64,000 nucleotides of DNA from Rhodospirillaceae bacterium (GTDB lineage Bacteria > Pseudomonadota > Alphaproteobacteria > UBA8366 > Aestuariispiraceae): contig PAQY01000013.1 of NCBI GenBank assembly GCA_002709955.1, forward strand, positions 124,001-188,000, read 5' to 3'. Position 1 is the first letter of the stretch, and each line of letters opens with the position of its first letter. The notes below the pieces were generated by a model that ran no database searches, was not told the origin of the DNA, and saw nothing but the letters and a program-made list of their open reading frames with translations. This document shows positions 1-7,783 of the stretch, piece by piece. A program made the translations under genes and the position numbers.

Positions 1-1084
1 CCAATAGCAATTGCGTACCGCAAAACAGGACCAGCCCCACAATTCCCGTTTCTGACCAGATTTCCAGAATCCAGTTATGTGGGTGTCCGGGGATATATTC
101 AGCGCTTTGAAGACCGGGAACCATTTCGCTGGCCCCCTCTGTTTTGTTGATCGTGTTGATGCCATAGCCCGTAATGGGGGCATCCTGTGCCTTCTGATAG
201 ACAAACCCCCAGATCACCTGTCTGTGAAAGTCGATAATTGGCAATGGGGGAGACAGGACATCTTGTTCTTTTGTGGGGGGATGGGGCAGGACCCTAAAGA
301 CGCTGATACCAACCGCCACACACAGGCCAAGAGTGGCGATAATCAACATAACACGGCCACGCCGCGACAGGGCGCGCGCGATCAGCAGTAAAACCAGAAC
401 CAAGCCGACCCCTATTAAGCCGCCAACCGCCGATTCCGCAGTTTGACCGGTGATGCCAGCGAATAATGCGATGTCACAGATCAGGGCAATGGACACCACG
501 CCGATCCAGATGCCGCGCCGCTGCCATGCCAGATACAGCAGTACAGGTACGGACAGGGCCAGAACCGATTGCAGCGATTTGAACATATTTTCCCGCATGA
601 TCGGACCTTCATGCAACGGCTTGAAAACATGCAGCAGGGCGGGTTCGACAATAACCGCAATAACGGCCAGGGTTCCCAGGACGGCAGACCCAATCATAAT
701 GCTGGATTCTGCGATATGGCGGGCCTGTGGGCGTTCCGCCAATGCAACGATCACCCAGATGAAGGCCATGATGTAGACTGTCATGCGGCTGACAACCTGT
801 ATCGAACTGATCGGATCAATTGAGGTTATGGTAATGCCCACCCACCACAGCAAGGTCAGCAAGGCCGCTGTTCCAACCCGGGTTTTTGCCAGCGCCATGG
901 CCTGTTGCCTGGCAGACGGGTTCGCCATCGCAACAGCGGCCAAAATCGCCGCAAAGCCAAAGGCGATGGCAAGGGCCAGATTGCCCATATAAGTTACGGG
1001 TACAGCGATACCGGTCAGCAATCCTAAAGCCCAGGCATATCCACGACTGTAGGTGAACTGCTGGGGATTAATTACGGTGGTCAC
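1..1084 (-). CDS. O-antigen ligase-like membrane protein (partial)
   Basis: Reading frame on the minus strand that runs off the left edge, so the C-terminus is missing. The translation is strongly hydrophobic with many predicted membrane helices and, near the edge, contains GYGINT followed by HPHNWILEIWSETGI, the periplasmic-loop signature of the Wzy_C/WaaL O-antigen ligase family, which joins polysaccharide to lipid A core or to other acceptors in the inner membrane. I prefer the GTG at 1084, seven bases after GAGGG; an in-frame GTG at 1090 is too close to that site. It is divergent from the hydrolase at 1188. Family assignment is good, but the exact acceptor (LPS, capsule or protein) cannot be told. 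Confidence 0.8.
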   Translation of the reverse strand, partial: MTTVINPQQFTYSRGYAWALGLLTGIAVPVTYMGNLALAIAFGFAAILAAVAMANPSARQQAMALAKTRVGTAALLTLLWWVGITITSIDPISSIQVVSRMTVYIMAFIWVIVALAERPQARHIAESSIMIGSAVLGTLAVIAVIVEPALLHVFKPLHEGPIMRENMFKSLQSVLALSVPVLLYLAWQRRGIWIGVVSIALICDIALFAGITGQTAESAVGGLIGVGLVLVLLLIARALSRRGRVMLIIATLGLCVAVGISVFRVLPHPPTKEQDVLSPPLPIIDFHRQVIWGFVYQKAQDAPITGYGINTINKTEGASEMVPGLQSAEYIPGHPHNWILEIWSETGIVGLVLFCGTQLLL

Positions 1085-1130
1085 GTTCACGCCCTCAGTG
1101 ACCGGCCAGAGGGATTTCTGGCAACGGTTT

Positions 1131-1186
1131 CTAAACGCTTGGTTTGTAAGAAAAAGTCTATTAGTGCTATGACACGAAGCGTTTAG
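1131..1186. promoter_or_regulatory. 10-bp inverted repeat in divergent promoter region
   Basis: CTAAACGCTT at 1131-1140 is repeated as its exact reverse complement AAGCGTTTAG at 1177-1186, directly before the ATG at 1188. Between the arms lies a weak promoter-like pair, TTTGTA at 1143 and TGCTAT at 1165 with a 16-bp spacer. The arrangement fits an operator for a dimeric regulator of the divergent ligase and hydrolase genes, but that is inference. Confidence 0.35.
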
Positions 1187-1187
1187 C

Positions 1188-2336
1188 ATGCCGATATCAG
1201 CAACGCAATTGGCAGATTTTATGGCAAGAATTAGATGGATTTGGGCGGTCCTCGCCATCATTGTGATATTGGGGCTGTTGGTAGTCTTTGTTCGCACCAA
1301 TGAAGCGGCCTTTACGGTGTATAAGCGCCTTAAAGCACAGGACCAGTATGTCTATGAGGAGGTCCGCCCCAGTCTTGTGGCGCAGGATCCCGCCACTTTC
1401 ATATCGATCAGAACGCCTGCGGATGTTTTGACATATCGTGAAACGTTAAATCGACTGGTCTATGGCGGGGACGGGCAGCGCCTGGCGGAAACCCCGATTT
1501 CGGCTGATAGTGATAGTCCGGTTCTGGATGCCGTTCGGCAGTTTTCTGGCGTTGCGGAGGCGCATCGTTTCGCCCTGGAAGTCCGACCCGGCCTTTATTC
1601 CTATATCTATCTTATGGTGCCTGCGAACCCGATGCCGCACCGTGGACTGATTTATCATCATGGCTTTGCAGGCAGTTTTCCCCAGCGCCAGGATTTGATT
1701 GAGGCCGCCCTTAAAAAGGGGCTGACGGTTATCGTCATGGATCAATTGGCCTATGGGGAGAATGCCGGGGAGGCCCCCTGTGATTTTCCGGCAGGGGCCG
1801 ACTGTCAGGCCAATCTGCAATTTGATCTGACCAAATTAAAGAACCCCCTGGCGATCCATGTTGAACCCGTGCGCGTCGCCATTGATCTGTTGAATGAACG
1901 GGGCATCAATGATGTGACCGTGGTGGGCTTTTCCGCGGGATCAGGAACAATTGTTCTGACCGCTGCTTTGGATGACAGAATTCGAACATCCATCGCGGTG
2001 GCGGGGACGTTGCCCTATTACCTGCGCGAAGGACAGGACGCCCCGATCGGCGTGGCGAATTATACCCCGTTGCGCGACGCAATGAGTTTGATGGATCTTT
2101 ATATTCTGGGCGCATCGGGTGGGGGGCGGATGCAGACACATCTGTTCAATCGATATGACCGATGTTGCTTCCGGAATGTGAAAGGGTTGTTGTACGAACC
2201 GGTGATTTCTGATCGCTTGAAGGAACTGGACCTGGATGGTCAGTTCCAGATACGCATTGATGAAAGTCACGCCCGTCATGGTATTTCAAAATGGGGAATT
2301 GCCATGATCTTTGAGCTTATGGGGCTTCAGGAATAG
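1188..2336 (+). CDS. Membrane-anchored alpha/beta hydrolase
   Basis: A 382-residue protein with an N-terminal membrane anchor (about residues 16-35) followed by an exported alpha/beta-hydrolase domain. The oxyanion segment reads YHHGFAG (about 157-162), the nucleophile elbow is GFSAG with Ser249, and a C-terminal ESHARHG supplies a plausible catalytic His. The family covers esterases, peptidases and dienelactone-type hydrolases; the substrate is unknown. An internal ATG at 1221, just before the hydrophobic segment, is an alternative start. It is divergent from an O-antigen ligase, which hints at an envelope role, and is followed after 24 bp by threonine aldolase, possibly in one transcript. 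Confidence 0.75.
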   Translation: MPISATQLADFMARIRWIWAVLAIIVILGLLVVFVRTNEAAFTVYKRLKAQDQYVYEEVRPSLVAQDPATFISIRTPADVLTYRETLNRLVYGGDGQRLAETPISADSDSPVLDAVRQFSGVAEAHRFALEVRPGLYSYIYLMVPANPMPHRGLIYHHGFAGSFPQRQDLIEAALKKGLTVIVMDQLAYGENAGEAPCDFPAGADCQANLQFDLTKLKNPLAIHVEPVRVAIDLLNERGINDVTVVGFSAGSGTIVLTAALDDRIRTSIAVAGTLPYYLREGQDAPIGVANYTPLRDAMSLMDLYILGASGGGRMQTHLFNRYDRCCFRNVKGLLYEPVISDRLKELDLDGQFQIRIDESHARHGISKWGIAMIFELMGLQE

Positions 2337-2360
2337 GCTGTTTCCAAGGAGGAATTTAGA

Positions 2361-3425
2361 ATGACGAATGTTTATGCCGGGGCGACTGGCGCTGCTGTGG
2401 GGCACAATCATGCAGACTTTGTGGATCTGCGCAGCGATACCGTGACGCGCCCGACGCCCGGCATGCTGGCTGCCATGGCGGGGGCTGAGGTGGGGGATGA
2501 TGTCTATGGCGATGACCCCACCGCCATTGCCCTGGAACAGAAAGTAGCGGAAACCTTTGGCAAAGAGGCCGGGCTGTTCCTGCCCACCGGAACCCAGAGT
2601 AATTTCTGCGCCCTGCTGGCCCATTGCGGGCGCGGGGAAGAAGTTTTGGTGGGGCGGGCCTATCACGTCTATTCCTATGAGGCCAAAGGGGCCTCTGTCC
2701 TGGGGGGAATTGGGCTGGAACCTTTGGATGTTGCCGCAGATAACGGACTTGAACCCGAAACCGTTGCCCGGGCGGTGAAGGGCAATGACCCGCATTTGCC
2801 CATCACGCGCCTGTTGTCCCTGGAAAACACGGTCAGCGGCAAGGCCGTTCCCCTGGCACGGCAGGAGGCGGCGGCTGCGGTTGCGCGCGATGTCGGTCTG
2901 TCTGTGCATCTGGATGGTGCGCGGGCCTTCAATGCGGCGATTGCCCTGGGCATTGATCCCAAAACATTGGCGCGATGTGCGGATTCCGTGTCGGTGTGTT
3001 TGTCCAAAGGGTTGGGAACGCCAGCTGGATCGGTCCTGTGTGGTCCCAAATCCCTGATCCAGAAGGCGCACCGATATCGCAAAATGTTGGGTGGTGGCAT
3101 GCGGCAAGTGGGGATTCTGGCCGCCGCGGGGCTGTATGCACTGGAACACCATGCCCCTAATCTGGCGCAGGACCATCAGCGCGCGGAGCAATTGCGGCTG
3201 GCCTTGAGTGAGCTTCCCGGCCTTTCCGTCGATCTGTCGCCGCTGCAAACCAATATGGTGCTGTTGCAAACACACGATGTTGATGCGGCGTCGCTGGTCG
3301 TTGCCTTAAAAGCCCATGGCATCATCGCCAGCGGGGCGGGAAAGAATATGCGTCTGGTCGTCCATCGCGACATCAATGACGATGGCATCGACCGGGTTAT
3401 CGCAGGATTCAGGGCAAGCCTATAG
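2361..3425 (+). CDS. ltaE: Low-specificity L-threonine aldolase
   Basis: PLP-dependent fold-type I enzyme that cleaves L-threonine or allo-threonine to glycine and acetaldehyde in the cytoplasm. The N-terminal VDLRSDTVTRPTPGM block, PTGTQSN (about 75-81), HLDGAR with the PLP-ring Asp (185) and the Schiff-base lysine in CLSKGLGTPAGS (Lys216) are all present; the 354-residue length is normal. An AAGGAGG ribosome site sits just upstream of ATG 2361. The gene ends tail-to-tail with carA, the two stop codons sharing the palindrome CTATAG. PLP synthesis/salvage genes (pdxY, pdxJ) lie elsewhere in the window. Confidence 0.92.
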   Translation: MTNVYAGATGAAVGHNHADFVDLRSDTVTRPTPGMLAAMAGAEVGDDVYGDDPTAIALEQKVAETFGKEAGLFLPTGTQSNFCALLAHCGRGEEVLVGRAYHVYSYEAKGASVLGGIGLEPLDVAADNGLEPETVARAVKGNDPHLPITRLLSLENTVSGKAVPLARQEAAAAVARDVGLSVHLDGARAFNAAIALGIDPKTLARCADSVSVCLSKGLGTPAGSVLCGPKSLIQKAHRYRKMLGGGMRQVGILAAAGLYALEHHAPNLAQDHQRAEQLRLALSELPGLSVDLSPLQTNMVLLQTHDVDAASLVVALKAHGIIASGAGKNMRLVVHRDINDDGIDRVIAGFRASL

Positions 3426-4628
3426 GCGCGCCGCCATCAAGTCGACAAACCGATTGAACAGGTAATGACTGTCCTGTGGTCCGGGGGAGGCTTCCGGGTG
3501 GTACTGTACTGAAAAGACAGGACGCCCGGTGACTTGCAGGCCCGCCAATGACCCGTCGAACAGGGAAAAATGGGTCCCCTCCACGCCGTTGGGCAGGCTG
3601 TCTTTATCGACCACGAAACCATGGTTCTGGCTGGTGATTTCAACCTTATTGGTGGTCAGGTCCTTGATCGGATGATTGGCACCATGATGACCCAAATGCA
3701 TCTTTGCGGTCTTCGCGCCCAGCGCCAAAGCCAGCATCTGGTGGCCCAGGCAAATGCCGAAAACCGGGATGTCGGTCTTCAGGATGTCTTGGATCATCGG
3801 CACGGCATAGGTTCCAGTCGCTGCCGGATCGCCCGGACCATTGGACAGGAAGACACCATCGGGCTTTTGGGCCAGGACTTCTTCGGCTGTGGCTGTCGCC
3901 GGCAGGACCGTGACGTCACAGCCCAGTGTCGCCAACCGGCGCAGAATGTTTCTTTTGATCCCGAAATCGATGGCGACAACCTTGTATTTCGGATTTTCCA
4001 GGGTGCCATACCCGTCTTTCAAGCTCCAGTCCGATTGGGACCAGTTATAAGCCTGGGTGCAGGACACATCTTTCGCCAGGTCCATGCCTTCCAGACCCGG
4101 CCAGTCGCGGGCTTGTTCCCACAGGGCGTGCAGGTCAAATTGACCATCGGCGCGATGGGATAGAACGGCATTGGGCGCGCCCGCATCGCGAATGCGGCGG
4201 CTCAACTGGCGCGTATCGACTCCGGTCAAGGCTGGCAGCCCCTGGGCCTTCAACCAGCCGTCCAGATGACTGACCGCGCGAAAATTAGACGGTTCGGTGA
4301 TGTCTGCGCGCAGAATGCAGCCACAGGCCGATGGTGTTGTCGTTTCCAGATCTTCAAGGTTCGCACCAACATTGCCGATATGGGGGAAGGTGAAGGTCAC
4401 CATCTGCCCGGCATAGGATGGATCGGTCAGGATTTCCTGATACCCGGTCATTGCCGTGTTGAAACAGACCTCGCCAACTCTTGTTACTTCCGCCCCTGCG
4501 CCGCGTCCCCACAATACGGTGCCGTCTGCCAGGACCAGTACAGCCGTTGCCCCTGCGGGCTGCGGTGGAAAAGTCGGGGGCGTGCCTGTGGTGGATGTGT
4601 TGTCGGTTGTCGCGCTGTCGGTGGGCAT
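3420..4628 (-). CDS. carA: Carbamoyl-phosphate synthase small subunit
   Basis: Glutaminase subunit of carbamoyl-phosphate synthase, which supplies ammonia to CarB for arginine and pyrimidine synthesis. The 402-residue protein has the CPSase small-chain N-domain (GEVCFNTAMTGYQEILTDPSY) and a class I glutamine amidotransferase domain with nucleophile Cys293 in FGICLGHQ and the His377/Glu379 pair in QYHPEASPGP. A roughly 25-residue Ser/Thr/Pro-rich N-terminal extension precedes the conserved start. carB is not in the window. The gene is divergent from yqeY across 266 bp that contain a good sigma-70 promoter for each. Confidence 0.96.
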   Translation of the reverse strand: MPTDSATTDNTSTTGTPPTFPPQPAGATAVLVLADGTVLWGRGAGAEVTRVGEVCFNTAMTGYQEILTDPSYAGQMVTFTFPHIGNVGANLEDLETTTPSACGCILRADITEPSNFRAVSHLDGWLKAQGLPALTGVDTRQLSRRIRDAGAPNAVLSHRADGQFDLHALWEQARDWPGLEGMDLAKDVSCTQAYNWSQSDWSLKDGYGTLENPKYKVVAIDFGIKRNILRRLATLGCDVTVLPATATAEEVLAQKPDGVFLSNGPGDPAATGTYAVPMIQDILKTDIPVFGICLGHQMLALALGAKTAKMHLGHHGANHPIKDLTTNKVEITSQNHGFVVDKDSLPNGVEGTHFSLFDGSLAGLQVTGRPVFSVQYHPEASPGPQDSHYLFNRFVDLMAARL

Positions 4629-4720
4629 GGTTTAATTCTTCCAGTCTGTCAGAGGGTTAAGTCGAACCTGACGGTATCAAAGACTGGGCTTCTGCGGGAT
4701 GCCTGCTGAAGACCAGCGGA

Positions 4721-4749
4721 TGGATACGCGACCCACACGAAAAGGTCAA
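4721..4749 (-). promoter_or_regulatory. Predicted carA sigma-70 promoter
   Basis: On the minus strand TTGACC (4744-4749) is separated by 17 bp from TATCCA (4721-4726), giving an approximately 85-nt leader to the carA ATG. A perfect 14-bp palindrome, AAAACATATGTTTT (4766-4779), lies just upstream of the -35 and could be an operator or UP-like element. Confidence 0.55.
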
Positions 4750-4842
4750 CCCAGATTTGATTCGTAAAACATATGTTTTTCAATAGCTTAGTGTTTTTCG
4801 TCTCTGTTGCGGGCGGCGGGGTGATCGGTTAATGTCCGCCTC

Positions 4843-4871
4843 TTACAGCAAGAGCATTCTTGCACTATTGT
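4843..4871 (+). promoter_or_regulatory. Predicted yqeY promoter with palindromic spacer
   Basis: TTACAG (4843-4848) and TATTGT (4866-4871) are 17 bp apart, about 25 bp before the ATG at 4895. The spacer carries the inverted repeat GCAAGA-N4-TCTTGC (4848-4863), placed where a bound repressor would block RNA polymerase. Confidence 0.5.
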
Positions 4872-4894
4872 GAAACCGGGATGGGAGAGACCCA

Positions 4895-5347
4895 ATGCGC
4901 GATGCTTTAACCCAGGCGCTTAAGGAATCCATGCGCGCGAAAGACGAGCGCGCGGTGTCCACGTTGCGCCTGATCCTGGCGGCCTTGAAGGACCGGGATA
5001 TTGCGGCGCGTTCCAAAGGGAACTCGACGGGCATCACCGATGATGAAGTCCTGCAAATGCTGCAAAGCATGGTCAAACAGCGGCGCGATTCGATTGCCAT
5101 GTATGAACAGGGCGGGCGTCTGGAACTTGCGGAGCGCGAGCAGCAGGAAATTGATATCATTCAGCGCTATCTTCCCAAGCAGATGACGGAAGATGAAATC
5201 GCACAGGCCGTACAGGATTTGATTGAAGAGATGAATGCGTCCGGACTGAAACAGATGGGCGCAGTGATGGGGGAATTGCGGGAACGCTATGCGGGCCAGA
5301 TGGACTTTGCCAAGGCCTCCCCCATCGTTAAGCAAAAGCTGGCTTAA
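4895..5347 (+). CDS. yqeY: GatB/YqeY domain protein
   Basis: A 150-residue YqeY-family protein: MRDALTQALKESMRAKD at the N-terminus, a central YEQGGR..LAEREQQEIDIIQRYLPKQM block and a C-terminal GQMDFAKASPIVKQKL block. The family resembles the tail domain of the GatB subunit of tRNA amidotransferase and may bind tRNA, but its role is not established. In many alphaproteobacteria carA, yqeY, dnaG and rpoD are contiguous; here yqeY is followed by an unrelated minus-strand operon, so the order is broken. The start is supported by a GGGAGAG site. Confidence 0.9.
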   Translation: MRDALTQALKESMRAKDERAVSTLRLILAALKDRDIAARSKGNSTGITDDEVLQMLQSMVKQRRDSIAMYEQGGRLELAEREQQEIDIIQRYLPKQMTEDEIAQAVQDLIEEMNASGLKQMGAVMGELRERYAGQMDFAKASPIVKQKLA

Positions 5348-5364
5348 CCAGACACAGATGCACC

Positions 5365-5856
5365 CTATTTCGGGCCTGGATGTTTCTTTTCAGACAACAT
5401 TCTGTATCCCTCGTCAGAGAGACTGCCTGCAATATCCAACAGCAGGGCATTGGTTTCATTGAAATAGCGCGTTTGGGCATCGCGTGCCTGACGCAAGGCT
5501 TCGGACAATTGTTGCGGGTCGCGGACGCCCCGTTGCATCAGGTCCCGCAATTGCGTGCGCGTGGCGGATGTTTCCGCCTTTGCCCTGGCCAGGGCAGGGC
5601 CGTGTTTCTCCCTCAGCGCAATTAAGGCATCGTGATCCTGGTCGGGCATGTGCTTCAGGAAATGTTCCGATCGACCTTTCTTGTCGTGGTCATCGGCCTG
5701 CATGAATCGCATCATTTCAGAAAAGGGACGGGGGGGGCGGTCATGGTCTTCATGGTGCCGGAAAAACCCTATCGCCAAAAAGCCAATCAGGAACAGGTTC
5801 AGTGCCAGTGACCCAATCAGGAGCCAACGTCGTGTTGTCACTGCAGGGGCGTTCAT
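5365..5856 (-). CDS. Periplasmic heavy-metal-sensor-like protein
   Basis: A 163-residue protein with one N-terminal membrane helix (about residues 11-32), a His/Asp-rich stretch (HHEDHDRPPRP) and a helical periplasmic domain containing MRFMQADDHD and an LREKHGPALARAKAETSATRTQL-type amphipathic region (split here only for description). This matches the CnrR/ZraP-like heavy-metal resistance fold that buffers or senses periplasmic metal. The start overlaps the previous stop (ATGA at 5853-5856) behind GGAGGA, so it is translationally coupled to the anti-sigma-like gene. It is third in the sigma operon; a longer frame upstream was rejected because it overlaps that gene. Confidence 0.72.
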   Translation of the reverse strand: MNAPAVTTRRWLLIGSLALNLFLIGFLAIGFFRHHEDHDRPPRPFSEMMRFMQADDHDKKGRSEHFLKHMPDQDHDALIALREKHGPALARAKAETSATRTQLRDLMQRGVRDPQQLSEALRQARDAQTRYFNETNALLLDIAGSLSDEGYRMLSEKKHPGPK

Positions 5857-6341
5857 AATGAGTCCTCCGATCCCAACAGGAATGCGTCGAAAGGTGATGA
5901 TGTGTCCGTTGCCTCTGTAGCGGTATATTGCCCTGTCACATCGGCCAAGGCCGCCGATGTATCCGGATTTGCCAGGCCCAGCATGACCCCCAGCAATAGG
6001 GCCGCAGCCAATGCGCCGGTGGGTTGCCAGACAGGACCCCACCAATCAAACAGGGCGCGTATCCGGATCATCAGGCCGGGTCTGGCCTGTATCCGCAGGG
6101 CAGTGATTGCTGACTCTGACAGGGCGGGAACGGCTGCTGATGCCAGCATCTGATCCAGAATTCGCGCCTGGGCCAATGCCTGACGGATTGCCGGTGTATC
6201 TGTTGCGGCCCTTTGTTGCGCAGCCATACGCTCCGATTCCGGCCAGTGCAGCGGATCTGCCCCATAGGCGGCGATCAGCGCAAGCAATCGGTCTTCTGAT
6301 ATTTCAGAGAGCATGTCCGAACCCTTCCTTCCCATCATCAT
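5853..6341 (-). CDS. Anti-sigma-factor-like membrane protein
   Basis: A 162-residue protein with a cytoplasmic N-terminal region (LSEISEDRLLALIAAYGADPLHWPESER) shortened here to its role, one membrane helix at about 107-124 and a short periplasmic tail. Its position directly after, and overlapping by ATGA with, an ECF sigma gene and before a metal sensor strongly suggests that it holds the sigma factor at the membrane. No HXXXCXXC zinc anti-sigma motif is present, so it is not a classical ZAS protein. The start could also be Met10 rather than the triple Met, although coupling favours the first ATG. Confidence 0.65.
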   Translation of the reverse strand: MMMGRKGSDMLSEISEDRLLALIAAYGADPLHWPESERMAAQQRAATDTPAIRQALAQARILDQMLASAAVPALSESAITALRIQARPGLMIRIRALFDWWGPVWQPTGALAAALLLGVMLGLANPDTSAALADVTGQYTATEATDTSSPFDAFLLGSEDSL

Positions 6342-6949
6342 AGCAAATCCTGCTTTTCGTCCAATAATTGGCTGCGCAATGTACGCCGTCCACGGGCTAA
6401 AAGTGATTCAAGGGCATCAACAGTGATTCCCATACACGCCGCCGCCTCTATTTGCGAAATTCCCTCAAAATGAACCAGCGCCAGGGCGGCACGTTGTCTG
6501 TCTGGCAGGCCCGCCAGGGCGGCTTGAACCCGGCTGCTGGTGTCTTTTGTCTGATGCATCGCTTCCGCATTCGGCGTGTCATCTGGTTGCGCATTCATCG
6601 TTTCGTCGTCGGTAATCCAGCGTTTGCGCCGCCGCAGCTTATCGATACACAGATTGCGGGACGTGCGCATCAGCCATCCACCGGCATCGCGGTCCGGGGC
6701 CTGTGCACCGGCGCTGGTGCTTAATACTTTCCACAGCCGGGAGAAGCTTTCCTGTGTTGCGTCTTCGGCCTCACTGGATTCACCCAGAACGCGATAGCAA
6801 TTGGCGAAAACCTTTGTCATGTAACGGTCCAGCAAGTGCCGAAACGCGATTCCATCGCCTTTTGCGGCTGCGGATAACAGATCACCATCCCCAGATTTAA
6901 CGGGACTGGGGGCCTGGTTCTGGTTCGCGCCCGATGGCGGGGCTGTCAT
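6338..6949 (-). CDS. ECF-type RNA polymerase sigma factor
   Basis: A 203-residue sigma-70 family ECF protein. Region 2 reads FRHLLDRYMTKVFANCYRVLG followed by EAEDATQESFSRLWK, and region 4 reads LAGLPDRQRAALALVHFEG then SQIEAAACMGITVDALESLL. The chosen ATG (6949) follows AGGAAACGGT; an ORF extension to 7066 would run through a strong hairpin and lacks conserved sequence. Its stop overlaps the anti-sigma-like start (ATGA, 6338-6341). With the downstream metal sensor and the upstream EF-hand gene it forms a compact signalling cluster. The promoters it recognises are unknown. Confidence 0.88.
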   Translation of the reverse strand: MTAPPSGANQNQAPSPVKSGDGDLLSAAAKGDGIAFRHLLDRYMTKVFANCYRVLGESSEAEDATQESFSRLWKVLSTSAGAQAPDRDAGGWLMRTSRNLCIDKLRRRKRWITDDETMNAQPDDTPNAEAMHQTKDTSSRVQAALAGLPDRQRAALALVHFEGISQIEAAACMGITVDALESLLARGRRTLRSQLLDEKQDLL

Positions 6950-6999
6950 ACCGTTTCCTAGTGCTGGCGAGTCTGATGGTCGCGTTTTCAGACAAGAGG

Positions 7000-7054
7000 G
7001 GGCGGCGCAGACGACGGTGCTTTCGGAAAGCAAAACCGTCATCATGCGCCGCCC
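7000..7054 (-). terminator. Long hairpin between EF-hand and sigma genes
   Basis: A nested palindrome: GGGCGGCGCA (7000-7009) pairs with TGCGCCGCCC (7045-7054), GACGGT (7013-7018) with ACCGTC (7035-7040), and GCTTTC with GAAAGC at the tip. It lies 20 bp after the EF-hand stop and 50 bp before the sigma start. Only a weak T-rich stretch follows on the minus strand, so it may be an attenuator or an mRNA-stabilising structure rather than a full terminator. Confidence 0.5.
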
Positions 7055-7074
7055 AACACGTCTCATATCCGTGT

Positions 7075-7602
7075 TTAATCCTTAGGATGATCGTGCTTTG
7101 GTTTCAACTCTTCCGCACTGATGGTGCCGTCATTGTCACGATCCATGCGTTCAAACATGTGATCGGACATTTCAGCCATTTCGGTGGCTTCGATGCGACC
7201 GCTGCCATCCTTGTCCATGCGCCAGAAACGTTTGCCACCGCGATGCGGGCCCATGTCAGACGTCAGGAATTCTTCCTGCGTGACGGCGCCATCGCCGTTT
7301 TTGTCCAACATCTTAAATTTCATTAACCGGGCTGCGGTTTCCATTTCTTTGGGCGTGATGGCCCCATCGCCATTGGCGTCCGCGTCGGCGAATTTCGCAT
7401 CCCGGAAGGCCTGGGCTTCTGCTTTGGTGACAGATCCATCCCCATTGCTGTCCATTTCAGCAATCATGCGTTCCATATGGGGCCCTGCCATTTTGTGGGG
7501 GCCACCATGCCATCCTTTGGCCATGACCGTGGTGCCGCCCAATGCTGCGCCAATCAGACCAGCGCCAACCAAAAGGGCAAGTTTCTTGTTCGATAATGCC
7601 AT
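7075..7602 (-). CDS. Exported five-EF-hand calcium-binding protein
   Basis: A 175-residue protein with an N-terminal signal or anchor segment (about residues 7-28) and five canonical 12-residue EF-hand loops at about 51-62, 75-86, 100-111, 130-141 and 154-165; the loops begin DSNGDG, DANGDG, DKNGDG, DKDGSG and DRDNDG and end in Glu. Proteins of this type bind Ca2+ in the periplasm. The ATG at 7602 is seven bases after AAGGA; an earlier in-frame ATG at 7617 overlaps that site. It precedes the ECF sigma operon with a 125-bp gap and is divergent from parA. Confidence 0.85.
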   Translation of the reverse strand: MALSNKKLALLVGAGLIGAALGGTTVMAKGWHGGPHKMAGPHMERMIAEMDSNGDGSVTKAEAQAFRDAKFADADANGDGAITPKEMETAARLMKFKMLDKNGDGAVTQEEFLTSDMGPHRGGKRFWRMDKDGSGRIEATEMAEMSDHMFERMDRDNDGTISAEELKPKHDHPKD

Positions 7603-7783
7603 GTTGCGATCCTTCATTTACTGTTACGTTTCAGAGGGAGTGTCCCGCTGTCATGCTTCAAGGACGCGGGGCATTATGTTTTCCGTCGCGATTATTTTGC
7701 ATCTGCGAAATAGCATTGCGGGTAACTGACAGGCATGCGAATTTAACAAAGACGCCTTGTCCTGATGGAAGGAGAGCCGTGCC

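Noticed and set aside
5857-6045. Upstream extension of the metal-sensor gene by 63 codons
   Set aside because: It would overlap the anti-sigma-like gene completely, and the coupled ATGA start with GGAGGA is better supported.
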